From a virus: DNA of 41,211 nucleotides. The DNA is taken from positions 1 to 41,211 of the IMG/VR virus record IMGVR_UViG_3300009684_001468. One strand, written 5' to 3'. Both the position numbers and the translations under genes were made by a program. The number at the start of each line of letters is the position of its first letter. Positions within the stretch are counted from its first letter, which is position 1. The notes beneath the pieces are model-generated. The model saw nothing but the letters and a program-made list of their open reading frames with translations, searched no databases and was not told where the DNA came from. Positions 23,286-31,349 of this stretch are shown piece by piece.

Positions 23286-24059
23286 ATGATTAAAAATATA
23301 TTAATAACATTATGGTTGTTAACAAGTGTGGTGTTGGCCAATCCTATAGACGACAAATGCCCACAACACGCTTACAAAGGCGCACCAGTGAGTGCCATTA
23401 AATCAGATGACCAGTATCTATGTAAAACTAATTATGCAATACATTATAGATATGACACAAGAACAGCAGAATATGTTGTTGAACATGTAACAAAACAATC
23501 TGTATCTGGTCATGCAAAAAGACAAGATGATTTTAGACCAGATCCTGAAATCAAAAAAGAACATCAATCATTATTATCTGATTATAAAGGCCACCCTTAT
23601 GATAGAGGTCATTTAGCACCTGCAGGTAATAATACTCAAAACGATAAGATTATGAGTGAAAGTTTTTTTCTTTCTAATATGGTGCCACAAGAACCAAACA
23701 ATAACAGAGGTATTTGGAAACAATTAGAAACTTTTATTAGAGAATGGTCATTAAAAGGAATGGACATCTATGTTGTAAGTGGAACTATTTACAGTAGAAA
23801 TAGTAAAACAATAGGTGATAATAAAGTAGGTGTACCTGATAAAATATGGAAAGTTATTATAGATAAGAATACAGGTGAATCTATTGCATTTATATTCCCC
23901 AATACAGCATTGCCTGTTGTTGACTTATTGAAGTATTCAACTAGTGTAAAAGCAGTAGAAGATGCTACAGCAATTAAATTCATGCCTGCATTGACAGATG
24001 AAAAGAGTAAGAACTCATTTAATATAGATCATTGGCCTGAATTACATTTAATGAAATAA
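23286..24059 (+). CDS. Secreted DNA/RNA non-specific endonuclease (NUC family)
   Basis: The 257-residue protein has a signal peptide (IKNILITLWLLTSVVLA) and the NUC/Serratia-nuclease core: YDRGHLAPAGNN with catalytic His, FFLSNMVPQ with the metal-binding Asn region NNNRGIW. It degrades DNA and RNA without sequence preference and, with a signal peptide, should act in the periplasm or outside. That location fits scavenging nucleotides, clearing DNA at lysis, or attacking incoming DNA of competing phages. Its leaderless promoter makes it a separate unit. Confidence 0.88.
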   Translation: MIKNILITLWLLTSVVLANPIDDKCPQHAYKGAPVSAIKSDDQYLCKTNYAIHYRYDTRTAEYVVEHVTKQSVSGHAKRQDDFRPDPEIKKEHQSLLSDYKGHPYDRGHLAPAGNNTQNDKIMSESFFLSNMVPQEPNNNRGIWKQLETFIREWSLKGMDIYVVSGTIYSRNSKTIGDNKVGVPDKIWKVIIDKNTGESIAFIFPNTALPVVDLLKYSTSVKAVEDATAIKFMPALTDEKSKNSFNIDHWPELHLMK

Positions 24060-24060
24060 T

Positions 24061-24147
24061 ATGATAATAGAAACATTAATAACTTTTAGTTTTATAATTT
24101 TACTCATTGCTTTCTGGGTAATTATAATAAAAGATATTTTTAAATAG
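24061..24147 (+). CDS. Single-pass membrane micro-protein (28 aa)
   Basis: Starts 1 bp after the nuclease stop; almost wholly hydrophobic (FSFIILLIAFWVIII) with a short basic end. Possibly a membrane peptide; low confidence because of size. Confidence 0.45.
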   Translation: MIIETLITFSFIILLIAFWVIIIKDIFK

Positions 24148-24150
24148 TAC

Positions 24151-24179
24151 TTGACATCACATTAAAATTGTGATATATT
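24151..24179 (+). promoter_or_regulatory. Sigma70-type promoter, leaderless
   Basis: TTGACA 24151-24156, 17 nt ending TGA, TATATT 24174-24179. The expected start point (24186) coincides with the A of the ATG at 24186. Confidence 0.85.
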
Positions 24180-24185
24180 TGAAAT

Positions 24186-24314
24186 ATGTATATCAGAATA
24201 TTAAATTATTTAATTGGTAAATTGATCAATTTAAGAGATAAAGCAAGAACGCCAAACCTTAAAGGTATGACTGTTAAGGAATGGGCAACTAAAAAGAAAA
24301 AGTCATATAAATAA
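24186..24314 (+). CDS. Small basic protein (42 aa)
   Basis: Leaderless by promoter position. N-terminal hydrophobic helix, then a basic tail (MTVKEWATKKKKSYK). The stop codon lies at the late promoter upstream of gene 32, so the end of this gene and the late promoter overlap. Function unknown. Confidence 0.6.
   Translation: MYIRILNYLIGKLINLRDKARTPNLKGMTVKEWATKKKKSYK
24306..24313 (+). promoter_or_regulatory. T4-type late promoter before gene 32
   Basis: TATAAATA octamer, 53 bp before the gene 32 ATG. The leader after it contains ACGGAGAATACA as ribosome-binding site. Confidence 0.65.
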
Positions 24315-24365
24315 TAATGATAGCGATTATACAGCTAACACAAATACAAACATACGGAGAATACA

Positions 24366-25262
24366 ATGGACTTTAATACATTAAAAACTAGTCATTCTAA
24401 CTTTGATAAACTTACCAAAGCATTAGAAGCTAACCTCAATCCTGAGGATATTAATAAATCAAAAGACAAATATACAGACGACAGAATATGGAAACCTGAA
24501 CTAGATAAAACTGGTAGTGGTTATGCCGTTATTCGTTTTCTACCTGCTTCTGAAAAAGAAGAAATGCCATGGGTAAGAGTTTGGTCTCATGCCTTTCAAG
24601 ATAAAGGTGGTTGGTATATTGAGAACTCATTAACAACTCTTAATCATAAAGATCCTGTTAGTGAAGAAAATACTAGACTATGGAATTCAGGTGTTGAATC
24701 TGATAAAGAAATAGCAAGAAAAAGAAAAAGAAAATTATCTTATTTCTCTAACATATTAGTTGTTAGTGATCCTGCTTATCCAGCAAACGAAGGTAAAGTA
24801 TTCATATTCAAATTCGGTAAAAAGATATTTGATAAGATTACAGAAGCAATGCAACCAGCATTTGAAGATGAACAACCAATTAACCCATTTGATTTTTGGA
24901 AAGGTGCAAACTTTAAACTGAAAATTAGAAAAGTTGATGGTTATTGGAACTATGACAAATCTGAATTTGAGCCTGTTAAGGCAATTGCTGATACTGATGA
25001 AAGCATCAAAGCAATTTGGTCTAAACAGTACCCTCTAACGCCTTTCTTGGCCCCTAGTAATTTTAAGACCTATGATGAACTCAAAGAGAAACTGAATAGG
25101 GTAATTACGGGAACTAGAAATACCGAAACAGTTGAAAGTGCTGATCTCTCTAAGGCAAAAACAAATGGTTCAGTAAAAAGTAATGGTAAAACCACTACTC
25201 AATCTGCTAGTGATGATGACGATACGTTGTCTTACTTTAGTAAATTGGCAGATGACGAGTAG
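24366..25262 (+). CDS. 32: gp32-like single-stranded DNA-binding protein
   Basis: The 298-residue protein matches T4 gp32 (301): SGYAVIRFLPASE, DKGGWYIENSLTT, RKLSYFSNILVVSDP, NEGKVFIFKFGKKIFDKI, FDFWKGANFKLKI, and the acidic C-terminal tail DDDDTLSYFSKLADDE that in T4 contacts partner proteins. The zinc-binding Cys of T4 gp32 are missing; the corresponding region reads LNHKDPVSEENTRLWN. Other marine T4-like phages also lack it, to my recollection. It coats ssDNA at replication and recombination forks. Confidence 0.95.
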   Translation: MDFNTLKTSHSNFDKLTKALEANLNPEDINKSKDKYTDDRIWKPELDKTGSGYAVIRFLPASEKEEMPWVRVWSHAFQDKGGWYIENSLTTLNHKDPVSEENTRLWNSGVESDKEIARKRKRKLSYFSNILVVSDPAYPANEGKVFIFKFGKKIFDKITEAMQPAFEDEQPINPFDFWKGANFKLKIRKVDGYWNYDKSEFEPVKAIADTDESIKAIWSKQYPLTPFLAPSNFKTYDELKEKLNRVITGTRNTETVESADLSKAKTNGSVKSNGKTTTQSASDDDDTLSYFSKLADDE

Positions 25263-25285
25263 AATCTCTCTCTACTAGTACTTTA

Positions 25286-25309
25286 ATGGTGGCCAGAAAT
25301 GGCCACCAT
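25286..25309. terminator. Bidirectional terminator between convergent genes
   Basis: ATGGTGGCC and GGCCACCAT form a perfect 9-bp stem with a 6-nt loop; ATTTAAAT follows. It lies between gene 32 (plus) and the tape-measure gene (minus), 2 bp beyond the stop of the latter. Confidence 0.85.
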
Positions 25310-25311
25310 AT

Positions 25312-26946
25312 TTAAATTGCTATAGCAGGTGCATTTAAATTAATAAAAGAACGATCTTGATTTATAGGTGGCATACCCATCACAGTAGATTGATTAGTAT
25401 TATTGACCACGTTATTAGGTGCAAGAACAACATTATTATTATCTCCTGCTTCTTTACCACTCATATTATCAACACTTAATTTATTTAAATCAACATTTTG
25501 TTTAGGTTTAGGTAAACCTTTTTTATCAGACAAAGGTTTTATAGTTTCAGGATTTGCAAGTAATGTGCCCATTGCAAGATCGCCATCCATTGCACCAGTC
25601 ATACTAAAACCAGTTTGTTGGGTTTCTTCATTTACTTGATTTGCTAATTTCTTACCTTCTTCTGTTTTAGCAACGCCTGTAGCAGCAACAGTTGCAGCTG
25701 CACCTCCTACAGCAACACCACCTGCAACCGCTGTTCCTGCACCTGCAGCTCCAACAGCAGTTTCTCCTGCACCAAATAACATTCTACCAATACTACCACC
25801 AATTCTACCTATTGCGCCCATTATACTTGATACAGCACTTATTATAGTTGATATTAAACTCATTATCATAGAACCCAAAAATGCTAAAATAGGAATAATA
25901 GTTACTTTCATAATATTACCAAAAATACCTGTACTTTTACCAGAACTTTCCGTTGTTTTTGTAAAAGAAGATAAACTAGAACCTAAACTTTTAAAACTAC
26001 TACCAATACTACCTACAAATCCAAAAGCAGATTTACCTACTCCAATTATACTTTTACCAAATCCAAATATCTCTTTACCCATTAAACGGAATTGATTATA
26101 TGCGGCACCTATTGTTTGAGCAAAAGGCCCCTGTTCATTATCTCTGCCTGACAACATGCCAGCTTTTTCTTTTCTATCTTGTAATTTCTTTTGATCTTCT
26201 GTAAGTTGTTTTTCTTTATTAATAAGTCTTTCTTGTGTTGTATCATGTATGAAATCTTTTCCTTTTGCTTCTTTTATTTCTCTATTTAATTGTTTTTCTT
26301 CTAATTTTAATCTTTTTTCTTCTGCTAATATTTGTAATTTTTCTATTCTTTCTTGTTCAAATGTTTTAATTTCTAATTTTTGATTTTTTTCATCAAGATA
26401 AGTATTGATACCACGTTCTCTTAATATATCTCTTTCTATTAGTAATTCTTTTTTCTTATTTTCTTTATCAATTTTATTTTTGTTATATAATTCTGATAGT
26501 CTATCAATACTTGAACTTAATTCTTCACTGAAAGATTTGATATCCAAACCAACAGATTTCATAGCTTCAAGTTTTTCCATTCCTTTATCTTTATTTTCAT
26601 CATCACTAGATTGTAATAGACTTATTATATTTTTTAATTCAGATTCAATAGGTAAAAATTCTTTAAAAGCCGCTTGAGTTATATTGTTTATTTCACCAGT
26701 AACTGCTTTTAACATAGATTTACCTAAATCAACTATTTCTTTTGTACCAATATTTTTATTTTGAGATTCAGCAAGTTTTTTAATTCCTTGGACAACTTCA
26801 AGATTATATTTTGGTAATGTTTGTTTTACTTCAACAACATCTTGTTGTGTAGCTTCTTGTTTGGCCTGCATTTTGTCAATCTTTTTAACAAATGTAGAAC
26901 CTAATGCACCAACCAGTTTATTTGAATCGTCTAAGAAATCGGCCAT
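25312..26946 (-). CDS. Tail tape-measure protein candidate
   Basis: The 544-residue protein has a long charged helical region (about 150-260, e.g. LAEEKRLKLEEKQLNREIKE), then Gly/Ser-rich and hydrophobic segments (TIIPILAFLGSMIMSLIS) and Ala/Gly repeats (AAGAGTAVAGG), typical of tape-measure proteins. T4 gp29 has 590 residues. It lies last in the minus-strand tail operon, downstream of the frameshifted chaperone, where tape-measure genes usually sit. At about 1.5 Angstrom per residue it would set a tail near 80 nm. Identification is by composition and position. Confidence 0.65.
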   Translation of the reverse strand: MADFLDDSNKLVGALGSTFVKKIDKMQAKQEATQQDVVEVKQTLPKYNLEVVQGIKKLAESQNKNIGTKEIVDLGKSMLKAVTGEINNITQAAFKEFLPIESELKNIISLLQSSDDENKDKGMEKLEAMKSVGLDIKSFSEELSSSIDRLSELYNKNKIDKENKKKELLIERDILRERGINTYLDEKNQKLEIKTFEQERIEKLQILAEEKRLKLEEKQLNREIKEAKGKDFIHDTTQERLINKEKQLTEDQKKLQDRKEKAGMLSGRDNEQGPFAQTIGAAYNQFRLMGKEIFGFGKSIIGVGKSAFGFVGSIGSSFKSLGSSLSSFTKTTESSGKSTGIFGNIMKVTIIPILAFLGSMIMSLISTIISAVSSIMGAIGRIGGSIGRMLFGAGETAVGAAGAGTAVAGGVAVGGAAATVAATGVAKTEEGKKLANQVNEETQQTGFSMTGAMDGDLAMGTLLANPETIKPLSDKKGLPKPKQNVDLNKLSVDNMSGKEAGDNNNVVLAPNNVVNNTNQSTVMGMPPINQDRSFINLNAPAIAI

Positions 26947-26950
26947 TTAA

Positions 26951-27238
26951 TTATTTTGTTTCTTCTGTTAATGATTGACTATTTTCAGTATTAATCTTTT
27001 CTTTAGTACGACCGTACGAAGTAATACCTAATACAGCACCCATAGCAATATGAAAGAAACCCGCACCTTGTAATGTTAAAGGTGCCCATTGAGTAAATAC
27101 TATATGTTTTAAATAAGTTGCTTGTGCTACATTCCATAAAATAGGAAACAACACAAAATCACATAAACAAACAAATAGATACAACCAACCCATAAGTGGT
27201 CGCCATAATCCTTTTATATCTTCTTTATATTTACTCAT
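26951..27238 (-). CDS. Holin candidate (GTA_holin_3TM-like)
   Basis: The 95-residue protein begins KGLWRPLMGWLYLFVCLCDF, has two or three membrane segments (LYLFVCLCDFVLFPILW and AGFFHIAMGAVLGITSY) and a charged tail. The N-terminal WRP and the loop before the last segment resemble the 3TM holin family. It would permeabilise the inner membrane for the T4-type lysozyme at 18282. Its location inside the tail operon is unusual, and other small membrane roles remain possible. Confidence 0.6.
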   Translation of the reverse strand: MSKYKEDIKGLWRPLMGWLYLFVCLCDFVLFPILWNVAQATYLKHIVFTQWAPLTLQGAGFFHIAMGAVLGITSYGRTKEKINTENSQSLTEETK

Positions 27239-27241
27239 TAC

Positions 27242-27430
27242 TTATTTCTCCCTTTGTTTTCTATCGTTTTCTTCTTTAATATAATTAACCAACAACGCAA
27301 CATATATATCACGTTCCCATGGCAACATATTTTCAATCTCAGTTAATGAATATTTATGATGTTGCATCAGCGCAAAATTGGTTTCAAAGTAGGCCTCTAG
27401 CGTATTGTGGGCGAGGCCAATTCGAAAAAA
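27242..27430 (-). CDS. Frameshift extension ORF (GT-type tail-assembly domain)
   Basis: This frame has no ATG, GTG or TTG between its upstream stop and the gp26 overlap; the first ATG (27367) falls inside the conserved-looking part. Translated from the slippery site, it adds 60 residues after FF: RIGLAHNTLEAYFETNFALM, then QHHKYSLTEIENMLPWERDI and a charged end. It is in the -1 frame relative to the gp26-type gene. Read through the slip, the fusion would be 297 residues. The HHKYSL...E(I/L)E...PWERDIY pattern is like small tail-assembly proteins encoded before tape-measure genes. An internal ATG start giving 41 residues is the alternative. Confidence 0.75.
   Translation of the reverse strand, partial: FFRIGLAHNTLEAYFETNFALMQHHKYSLTEIENMLPWERDIYVALLVNYIKEENDRKQREK
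27392..27430 (-). promoter_or_regulatory. Programmed -1 ribosomal frameshift signal
   Basis: On the minus strand the gp26-type frame reads gaT TTT TTC, a canonical X XXY YYZ heptamer (T TTT TTC, 27430-27424). Five nucleotides (GAATT) later a 6-bp hairpin GGCCTC/GAGGCC with a 15-nt loop begins (27418-27413 with 27397-27392); AATTGG and CCAATT can extend a structure around it. The stop TAG of the zero frame lies at 27399-27397, so the layout matches G/GT-type tail-chaperone frameshifts. Confidence 0.7.
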
Positions 27431-28134
27431 TCTGCTATTCCTGATAAAGTAACTTTATTTGTTACATTTGTTTTAGGGTTGATTACTTCAACATCATGTT
27501 TCAATTTAGGCATAGTTTCAAAGAATTTTTTAATTTTATTAAATGATTCTGGTGGTAAAGAATCAATAAATTCTTTTAATTCAGTTTTTGTGCTATCTTT
27601 TGCAGGATATATCTTTTCTCCTTCAAAAATATGATCAATACAATCTATTAAGATAGTAAATACTTTATCAATTTCTAATGTTTCTATACCTTTACCCACA
27701 TCATAATTATTTAACGTAGGATATCTTAATACTAAACCCAAGTTTCTTTTTTCATCAACTATTATTTTATTAGTATGATCATCATCAACTTGAACTTCAA
27801 CTTTAGTTAAATCAACTTCAGCTTCAGCATAAGTTTTACCATCATCAGGACATATAGTTTTAAATCTAGCAATCTCTGATACAGATTTTGCACGAATATT
27901 TAAAAAGATATACTCAACATCAAATATTGGTAATTGTTCTATTTTTAATATATCAAATGTACAAGCATTAATAACTTCTTTTAAAGCATTAACCATTTGT
28001 TTATTATCACCTGTTTCAAGTGCTATAAACAGTATTTTTTCTTCTTTAACAAGAAATGGTCTGTATTTGATTTTTTTATCTTCTGATGGTAACGTCAATT
28101 CATACGTTGGCACATCAACTCTTGGTAACGCCAT
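27397..28134 (-). CDS. 26: gp26-type baseplate/tail assembly protein (T4_baseplate family)
   Basis: The 245-residue protein matches PF12322-type proteins: PSEDKKIKYRPFLVKEEKIL, then FIALETGDNKQMVNALKEV, LPIFDVEYIFLNIRAKSV and GLVLRYPTL. T4 gp26 is a baseplate hub component; in other contractile-tail phages relatives sit before the tape-measure gene and act as tail chaperones. An AAAGGAGTTA ribosome-binding site precedes the ATG. The last nine codons overlap the -1 frame extension described separately. Confidence 0.85.
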   Translation of the reverse strand: MALPRVDVPTYELTLPSEDKKIKYRPFLVKEEKILFIALETGDNKQMVNALKEVINACTFDILKIEQLPIFDVEYIFLNIRAKSVSEIARFKTICPDDGKTYAEAEVDLTKVEVQVDDDHTNKIIVDEKRNLGLVLRYPTLNNYDVGKGIETLEIDKVFTILIDCIDHIFEGEKIYPAKDSTKTELKEFIDSLPPESFNKIKKFFETMPKLKHDVEVINPKTNVTNKVTLSGIADFFELASPTIR

Positions 28135-28151
28135 AATTAACTCCTTTTATA

Positions 28152-29153
28152 TTATAAATTAAGTGGTGGTAAACTGCCGAATGGAGGGAATACTCTACCA
28201 CCTGTAATACCCCCAATTGGAATACGTCTTTTTAATCCTTCTAATACATCTATACCAGCACGTCTTAATTCTGGTGGTAGATTATTTAGAATGCCTCCAA
28301 AAGCACCATATCCACTTTTAACCGAAACATCTCTAAATGCTGGATTGCCTACAGTAATTTCACCTGCTTTATCTAAGAAGTAATTAATCCAATATCTAAA
28401 TGTAAATGTAACTGTAAATGTTTGAACAGCATTTGCTTCGTAATTGTATTCAACCGGTCCAATAATTTTAGGAAATACATCATACAATTGAACAGCATAA
28501 GTTATATCATCTCTTTCATTACGACTTGCAAATTGCCCTAGTTGATAAATGTTAACATCAGATACATAATTATCATAAAAATTATAATTGTTAGATTGAT
28601 TACTATAGATAGCCGATTGCCATAATTCAAAATAAGATCTTTCTCTTAAAAACTTATCACAATAGAATGTTGCTTGAATATCTGCTGATTTGTGGTCAAA
28701 TGCAATCTTATATGCTGGCCCATGATGTCTAATTTCTTTTGTTTGTATGTCTCTATCAGGCATAGCAATAGCAGAACAGAATGCTCTCACTCTACGACCA
28801 TTTGTTGTTTGTACGGAATTCATTGTTGATGAATTTTTAAATGTAAGTTCTGATTCTTGTGTTGAATTTGAAATACCAACCTGACTTAAATCATCTATGC
28901 CTTGCAAACTACCCAATAAACCACCTGAATTTCCTTTTGGTAAATTAAATTCAACATAAAATCTGGCTTTACGAGCAAATCCTTCTGCCTCATTAACATA
29001 AGATAGAAAACGGCCAATAGTAGTTTCTGGATTGGCACCTGCCTGGTGTCTAAAACGTGGATCTGATTCAACGTTGTCTAATGATCTATCTCTAGGAATA
29101 CCTAATCTGATATCAAAACCACCAATACGAACACCGCCTCTTAATATTGCCAT
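28152..29153 (-). CDS. 54: gp54-like baseplate/tail-tube initiator protein
   Basis: The 333-residue protein has a tail-tube-like fold signature: YVEFNLPKG, then AFCSAIAMPDRDIQTKEIRH, QATFYCDKFLRERSYFELWQ, YDVFPKIIGPVEYNYE and TFTVTFTFRYW. T4 gp54 (320) and gp48 polymerise onto the baseplate and start the tail tube. It is cotranscribed with the preceding structural gene (29153 is the shared base: its ATG overlaps that stop). gp54 versus another tube-like protein is uncertain. Confidence 0.65.
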   Translation of the reverse strand: MAILRGGVRIGGFDIRLGIPRDRSLDNVESDPRFRHQAGANPETTIGRFLSYVNEAEGFARKARFYVEFNLPKGNSGGLLGSLQGIDDLSQVGISNSTQESELTFKNSSTMNSVQTTNGRRVRAFCSAIAMPDRDIQTKEIRHHGPAYKIAFDHKSADIQATFYCDKFLRERSYFELWQSAIYSNQSNNYNFYDNYVSDVNIYQLGQFASRNERDDITYAVQLYDVFPKIIGPVEYNYEANAVQTFTVTFTFRYWINYFLDKAGEITVGNPAFRDVSVKSGYGAFGGILNNLPPELRRAGIDVLEGLKRRIPIGGITGGRVFPPFGSLPPLNL

Positions 29154-29707
29154 TAAATCATACTCCTAGATGCACGATAAACTCCTGTATCGGATGCACC
29201 AACAAATCTTTGAACTGGTAAATAACATGCAATAGCTGCTGCTTGAGCATCAATCTTTAAAAAGTTTGATCGAACATGTTTATACAAATATTTTTTGATA
29301 GTCGGCTTAACTAATGGAATAGTTTTAACTCTACGCCAACTAACGTCAAATTTTGTAGTCGAATCTAATTTATTGTTTGTAGCCCAACGTTGCATATTTT
29401 CTAATAACCTTAATCTCAGTACAGGTGGTAAATAGTGAAAGTTTAATCCACTGAAGCCTCCTGGTATTACTTCTAATGGTAATACTAATGGAAAAGTATC
29501 ATAATAAGGTAAAGTTTTTTTATATTTTGGATCATAAAAAAACATATTCAATGAACCAACATTCGGTCTTGGTGTCAATTTACCTTGTGCCATCAACTTG
29601 TTAGCACTAATTTTATCAGCAATAGATGCAATAGAATTTTTATACCATGCAGCTGATTTTGTAGTGTCGCCTTGTTTACTAACCAGTTTATCTAAAATAC
29701 TAACCAT
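29153..29707 (-). CDS. Conserved virion-associated protein of T4-like marine phages (184 aa)
   Basis: Rich in aromatic and Pro residues: LNMFFYDPKYKKTLPYYDTF, PLVLPLEVIPGGFSGLNFHY, LPPVLRLRLLENMQRWATNN. I recognise the pattern from cyanophage structural clusters but cannot name a T4 counterpart with confidence; some annotations of such genes use gp2-like or hypothetical. A CATAAATA element (29721-29714), one base off the late octamer, lies just upstream of the ATG. Confidence 0.6.
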   Translation of the reverse strand: MVSILDKLVSKQGDTTKSAAWYKNSIASIADKISANKLMAQGKLTPRPNVGSLNMFFYDPKYKKTLPYYDTFPLVLPLEVIPGGFSGLNFHYLPPVLRLRLLENMQRWATNNKLDSTTKFDVSWRRVKTIPLVKPTIKKYLYKHVRSNFLKIDAQAAAIACYLPVQRFVGASDTGVYRASRSMI

Positions 29708-29722
29708 TTACTATATTTATGT

Positions 29723-30157
29723 CTAATTATAGACACCTATATCTTTTTCAGTGAAGATTTTAAATTCTAAATCATTACCTTCACAATAGGTTTTGGCCGC
29801 TGTCCATTTAGCTTGATTTTTAATATATTCTAATTGTTCTTTTAGAAAGTAGTTTGTTTTTTTCTTAGGTGTTTTTGGTGGAAAACATTGTTTATAAGGT
29901 TTAATCTCAACCATATATTTTTTACCAGTTTTTAACTTGAAAATAAAATCAGGAAAATATCTATGAATACGATAATCAATAGGTGAACGATAAACAATAG
30001 GTACTTCTTCACTTGCCCAAAATTCAATTTGATCATTTTTATCTAAATAAACCATCATTCTGCGTTCAAGCATGGAACGATAGACTATTCTATTTGGATC
30101 TCCAATATATTTTTTAGGGTTGATTGGTTTGTATATTCCTTTATAACTCTTTACCAT
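29723..30157 (-). CDS. 4: gp4-like head-completion nuclease-fold protein
   Basis: The 144-residue protein (T4 gp4 is 150) has RIVYRSMLERRMMVYLDKN, YRIHRYFPDFIFKLKTGKKY and MVEIKPYKQC, which together look like a TnsA/PD-(D/E)XK nuclease fold (E, D, ExK). In T4, gp4 completes filled heads before tail joining. It is first in the leftward structural operon and is divergent from the gp48-like gene; GATAAATA on the minus strand (30198-30191) may be its late promoter. Confidence 0.85.
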   Translation of the reverse strand: MVKSYKGIYKPINPKKYIGDPNRIVYRSMLERRMMVYLDKNDQIEFWASEEVPIVYRSPIDYRIHRYFPDFIFKLKTGKKYMVEIKPYKQCFPPKTPKKKTNYFLKEQLEYIKNQAKWTAAKTYCEGNDLEFKIFTEKDIGVYN

Positions 30158-30163
30158 ATCACA

Positions 30164-30171
30164 TATAAATA
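30164..30171 (+). promoter_or_regulatory. T4-type late promoter for the plus-strand baseplate operon
   Basis: TATAAATA lies 32 bp before the ATG at 30203, between divergent genes. A one-mismatch element (GATAAATA) on the minus strand at 30198-30191 could serve gp4. Confidence 0.7.
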
Positions 30172-30202
30172 TTACTATTAATCATAAAGGTATTTATCAA
30201 CT

Positions 30203-31348
30203 ATGGGTATATCAGATATAGTACAAAAAAACTTAGGCAATCTTACAGGAGGCGGATTAGTAGGTATAGCAGGTGGTATTGCTGGTAGTTTATTTGATAA
30301 AGCAAAAAATGGTATGGCACAAAATGCTGCTGCTGCCAAGATATTAAACAAATCACCATTAGAAATAGCAAATGATACAAGTCCTGTTTCTCACATGAAA
30401 TCCAATCCTTATGAATATGGAACGGCATGGTATCCTGAAAATGTACAAAATTTAGGCACAGGTCATTATATGATATTTGATATATTAGAAACTGATACAG
30501 CTTATGGTCAAATTTTTAATAGTATGAAAAAAGGTGCTAATGCAATTGCAAAATCTTTAGGTAAAGATCCCGTAGCAGATCCTGCAGGTTTATTAGAAAA
30601 TAAAATGGGGACATATAAGAATACTAGAAGTAAGGAAGCTGCTCAAGCACGAGTAGTTAAAGCATCATCAGGTATTAATGCTGGTTATGTAGGCGATAGA
30701 CACAGTAGAGTTTGTGATACATTAATTTTATATACGCCGCCAGGATTAAAAACAAGTTATAATGTTTCACATGAAGGAGTAGAAGGAGGATTTTTAGCTG
30801 ATCTTGCAGGAATAGGATCATTATCAGATTTAATGAGAATACCAAATGTAGCTGGTAAACTCGGAATGGAATTAGCAAGTATGGCTCTTGCGATAGTACC
30901 GGGTGCAGGAGATTTAAAGGCAGTAGTACAAAAGGTAACAGGTAGAGCAATTAATCCTAATTTAGAAATGGTGTTCAAAGGTGTACCAATGAGAGAATTT
31001 GATTACACATTCGAATTTGCACCAAAGAATAAAAAAGAATTAGAAAGCGCACAAAAGATAATACAGAAATTTAAATATCACATGCACCCAGAAATTGGTG
31101 CAGGTAATGATTTTATAGTGCCATCACAATTTCAAATAACTTATATGTATATGGAAAATAGAAACTCATATATTCCTAAAATTAGTAAGTGTGTATTGAA
31201 ATCTATGGACTTACAACATGGAGATGAAGGAGTATTCAGTACTTTTGCTTCTGATGCTTTTGGTGCTGCCCCAATTTATACTAAAATGACTTTAAAATTT
31301 GCTGAGACAGAGATTATGACTAAACAAACAATAAACTCAGGATTCTAA
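30203..31348 (+). CDS. 48: gp48-like tail-tube cap / baseplate protein
   Basis: The 381-residue protein has a Gly-rich N-terminus (LTGGGLVGIAGGIAGSLF), NPNLEMVFKGVPMREFDYTF, FAPKNKKELESAQKIIQKFK, QFQITYMYMENRNSYIPKIS and YTKMTLKFAETEIMTK. These match gp48/gp54-type tail-tube initiators, and gp48 is the best fit because of size (T4 364) and its position beside gp53. It ends 1 bp before gp53. Confidence 0.7.
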   Translation: MGISDIVQKNLGNLTGGGLVGIAGGIAGSLFDKAKNGMAQNAAAAKILNKSPLEIANDTSPVSHMKSNPYEYGTAWYPENVQNLGTGHYMIFDILETDTAYGQIFNSMKKGANAIAKSLGKDPVADPAGLLENKMGTYKNTRSKEAAQARVVKASSGINAGYVGDRHSRVCDTLILYTPPGLKTSYNVSHEGVEGGFLADLAGIGSLSDLMRIPNVAGKLGMELASMALAIVPGAGDLKAVVQKVTGRAINPNLEMVFKGVPMREFDYTFEFAPKNKKELESAQKIIQKFKYHMHPEIGAGNDFIVPSQFQITYMYMENRNSYIPKISKCVLKSMDLQHGDEGVFSTFASDAFGAAPIYTKMTLKFAETEIMTKQTINSGF

Positions 31349-31349
31349 T

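Noticed and set aside
26405-26677. Plus-strand frame opposite the tape-measure gene
   Set aside because: Low-complexity Ser/Leu-rich translation that mirrors the coiled-coil coding strand; no start signals.
27242-27367. T4 gp51 assignment for the small ORF after the gp26-type gene
   Set aside because: T4 gp51 is about 249 residues, this is far smaller, and the frame appears to be a frameshift extension.
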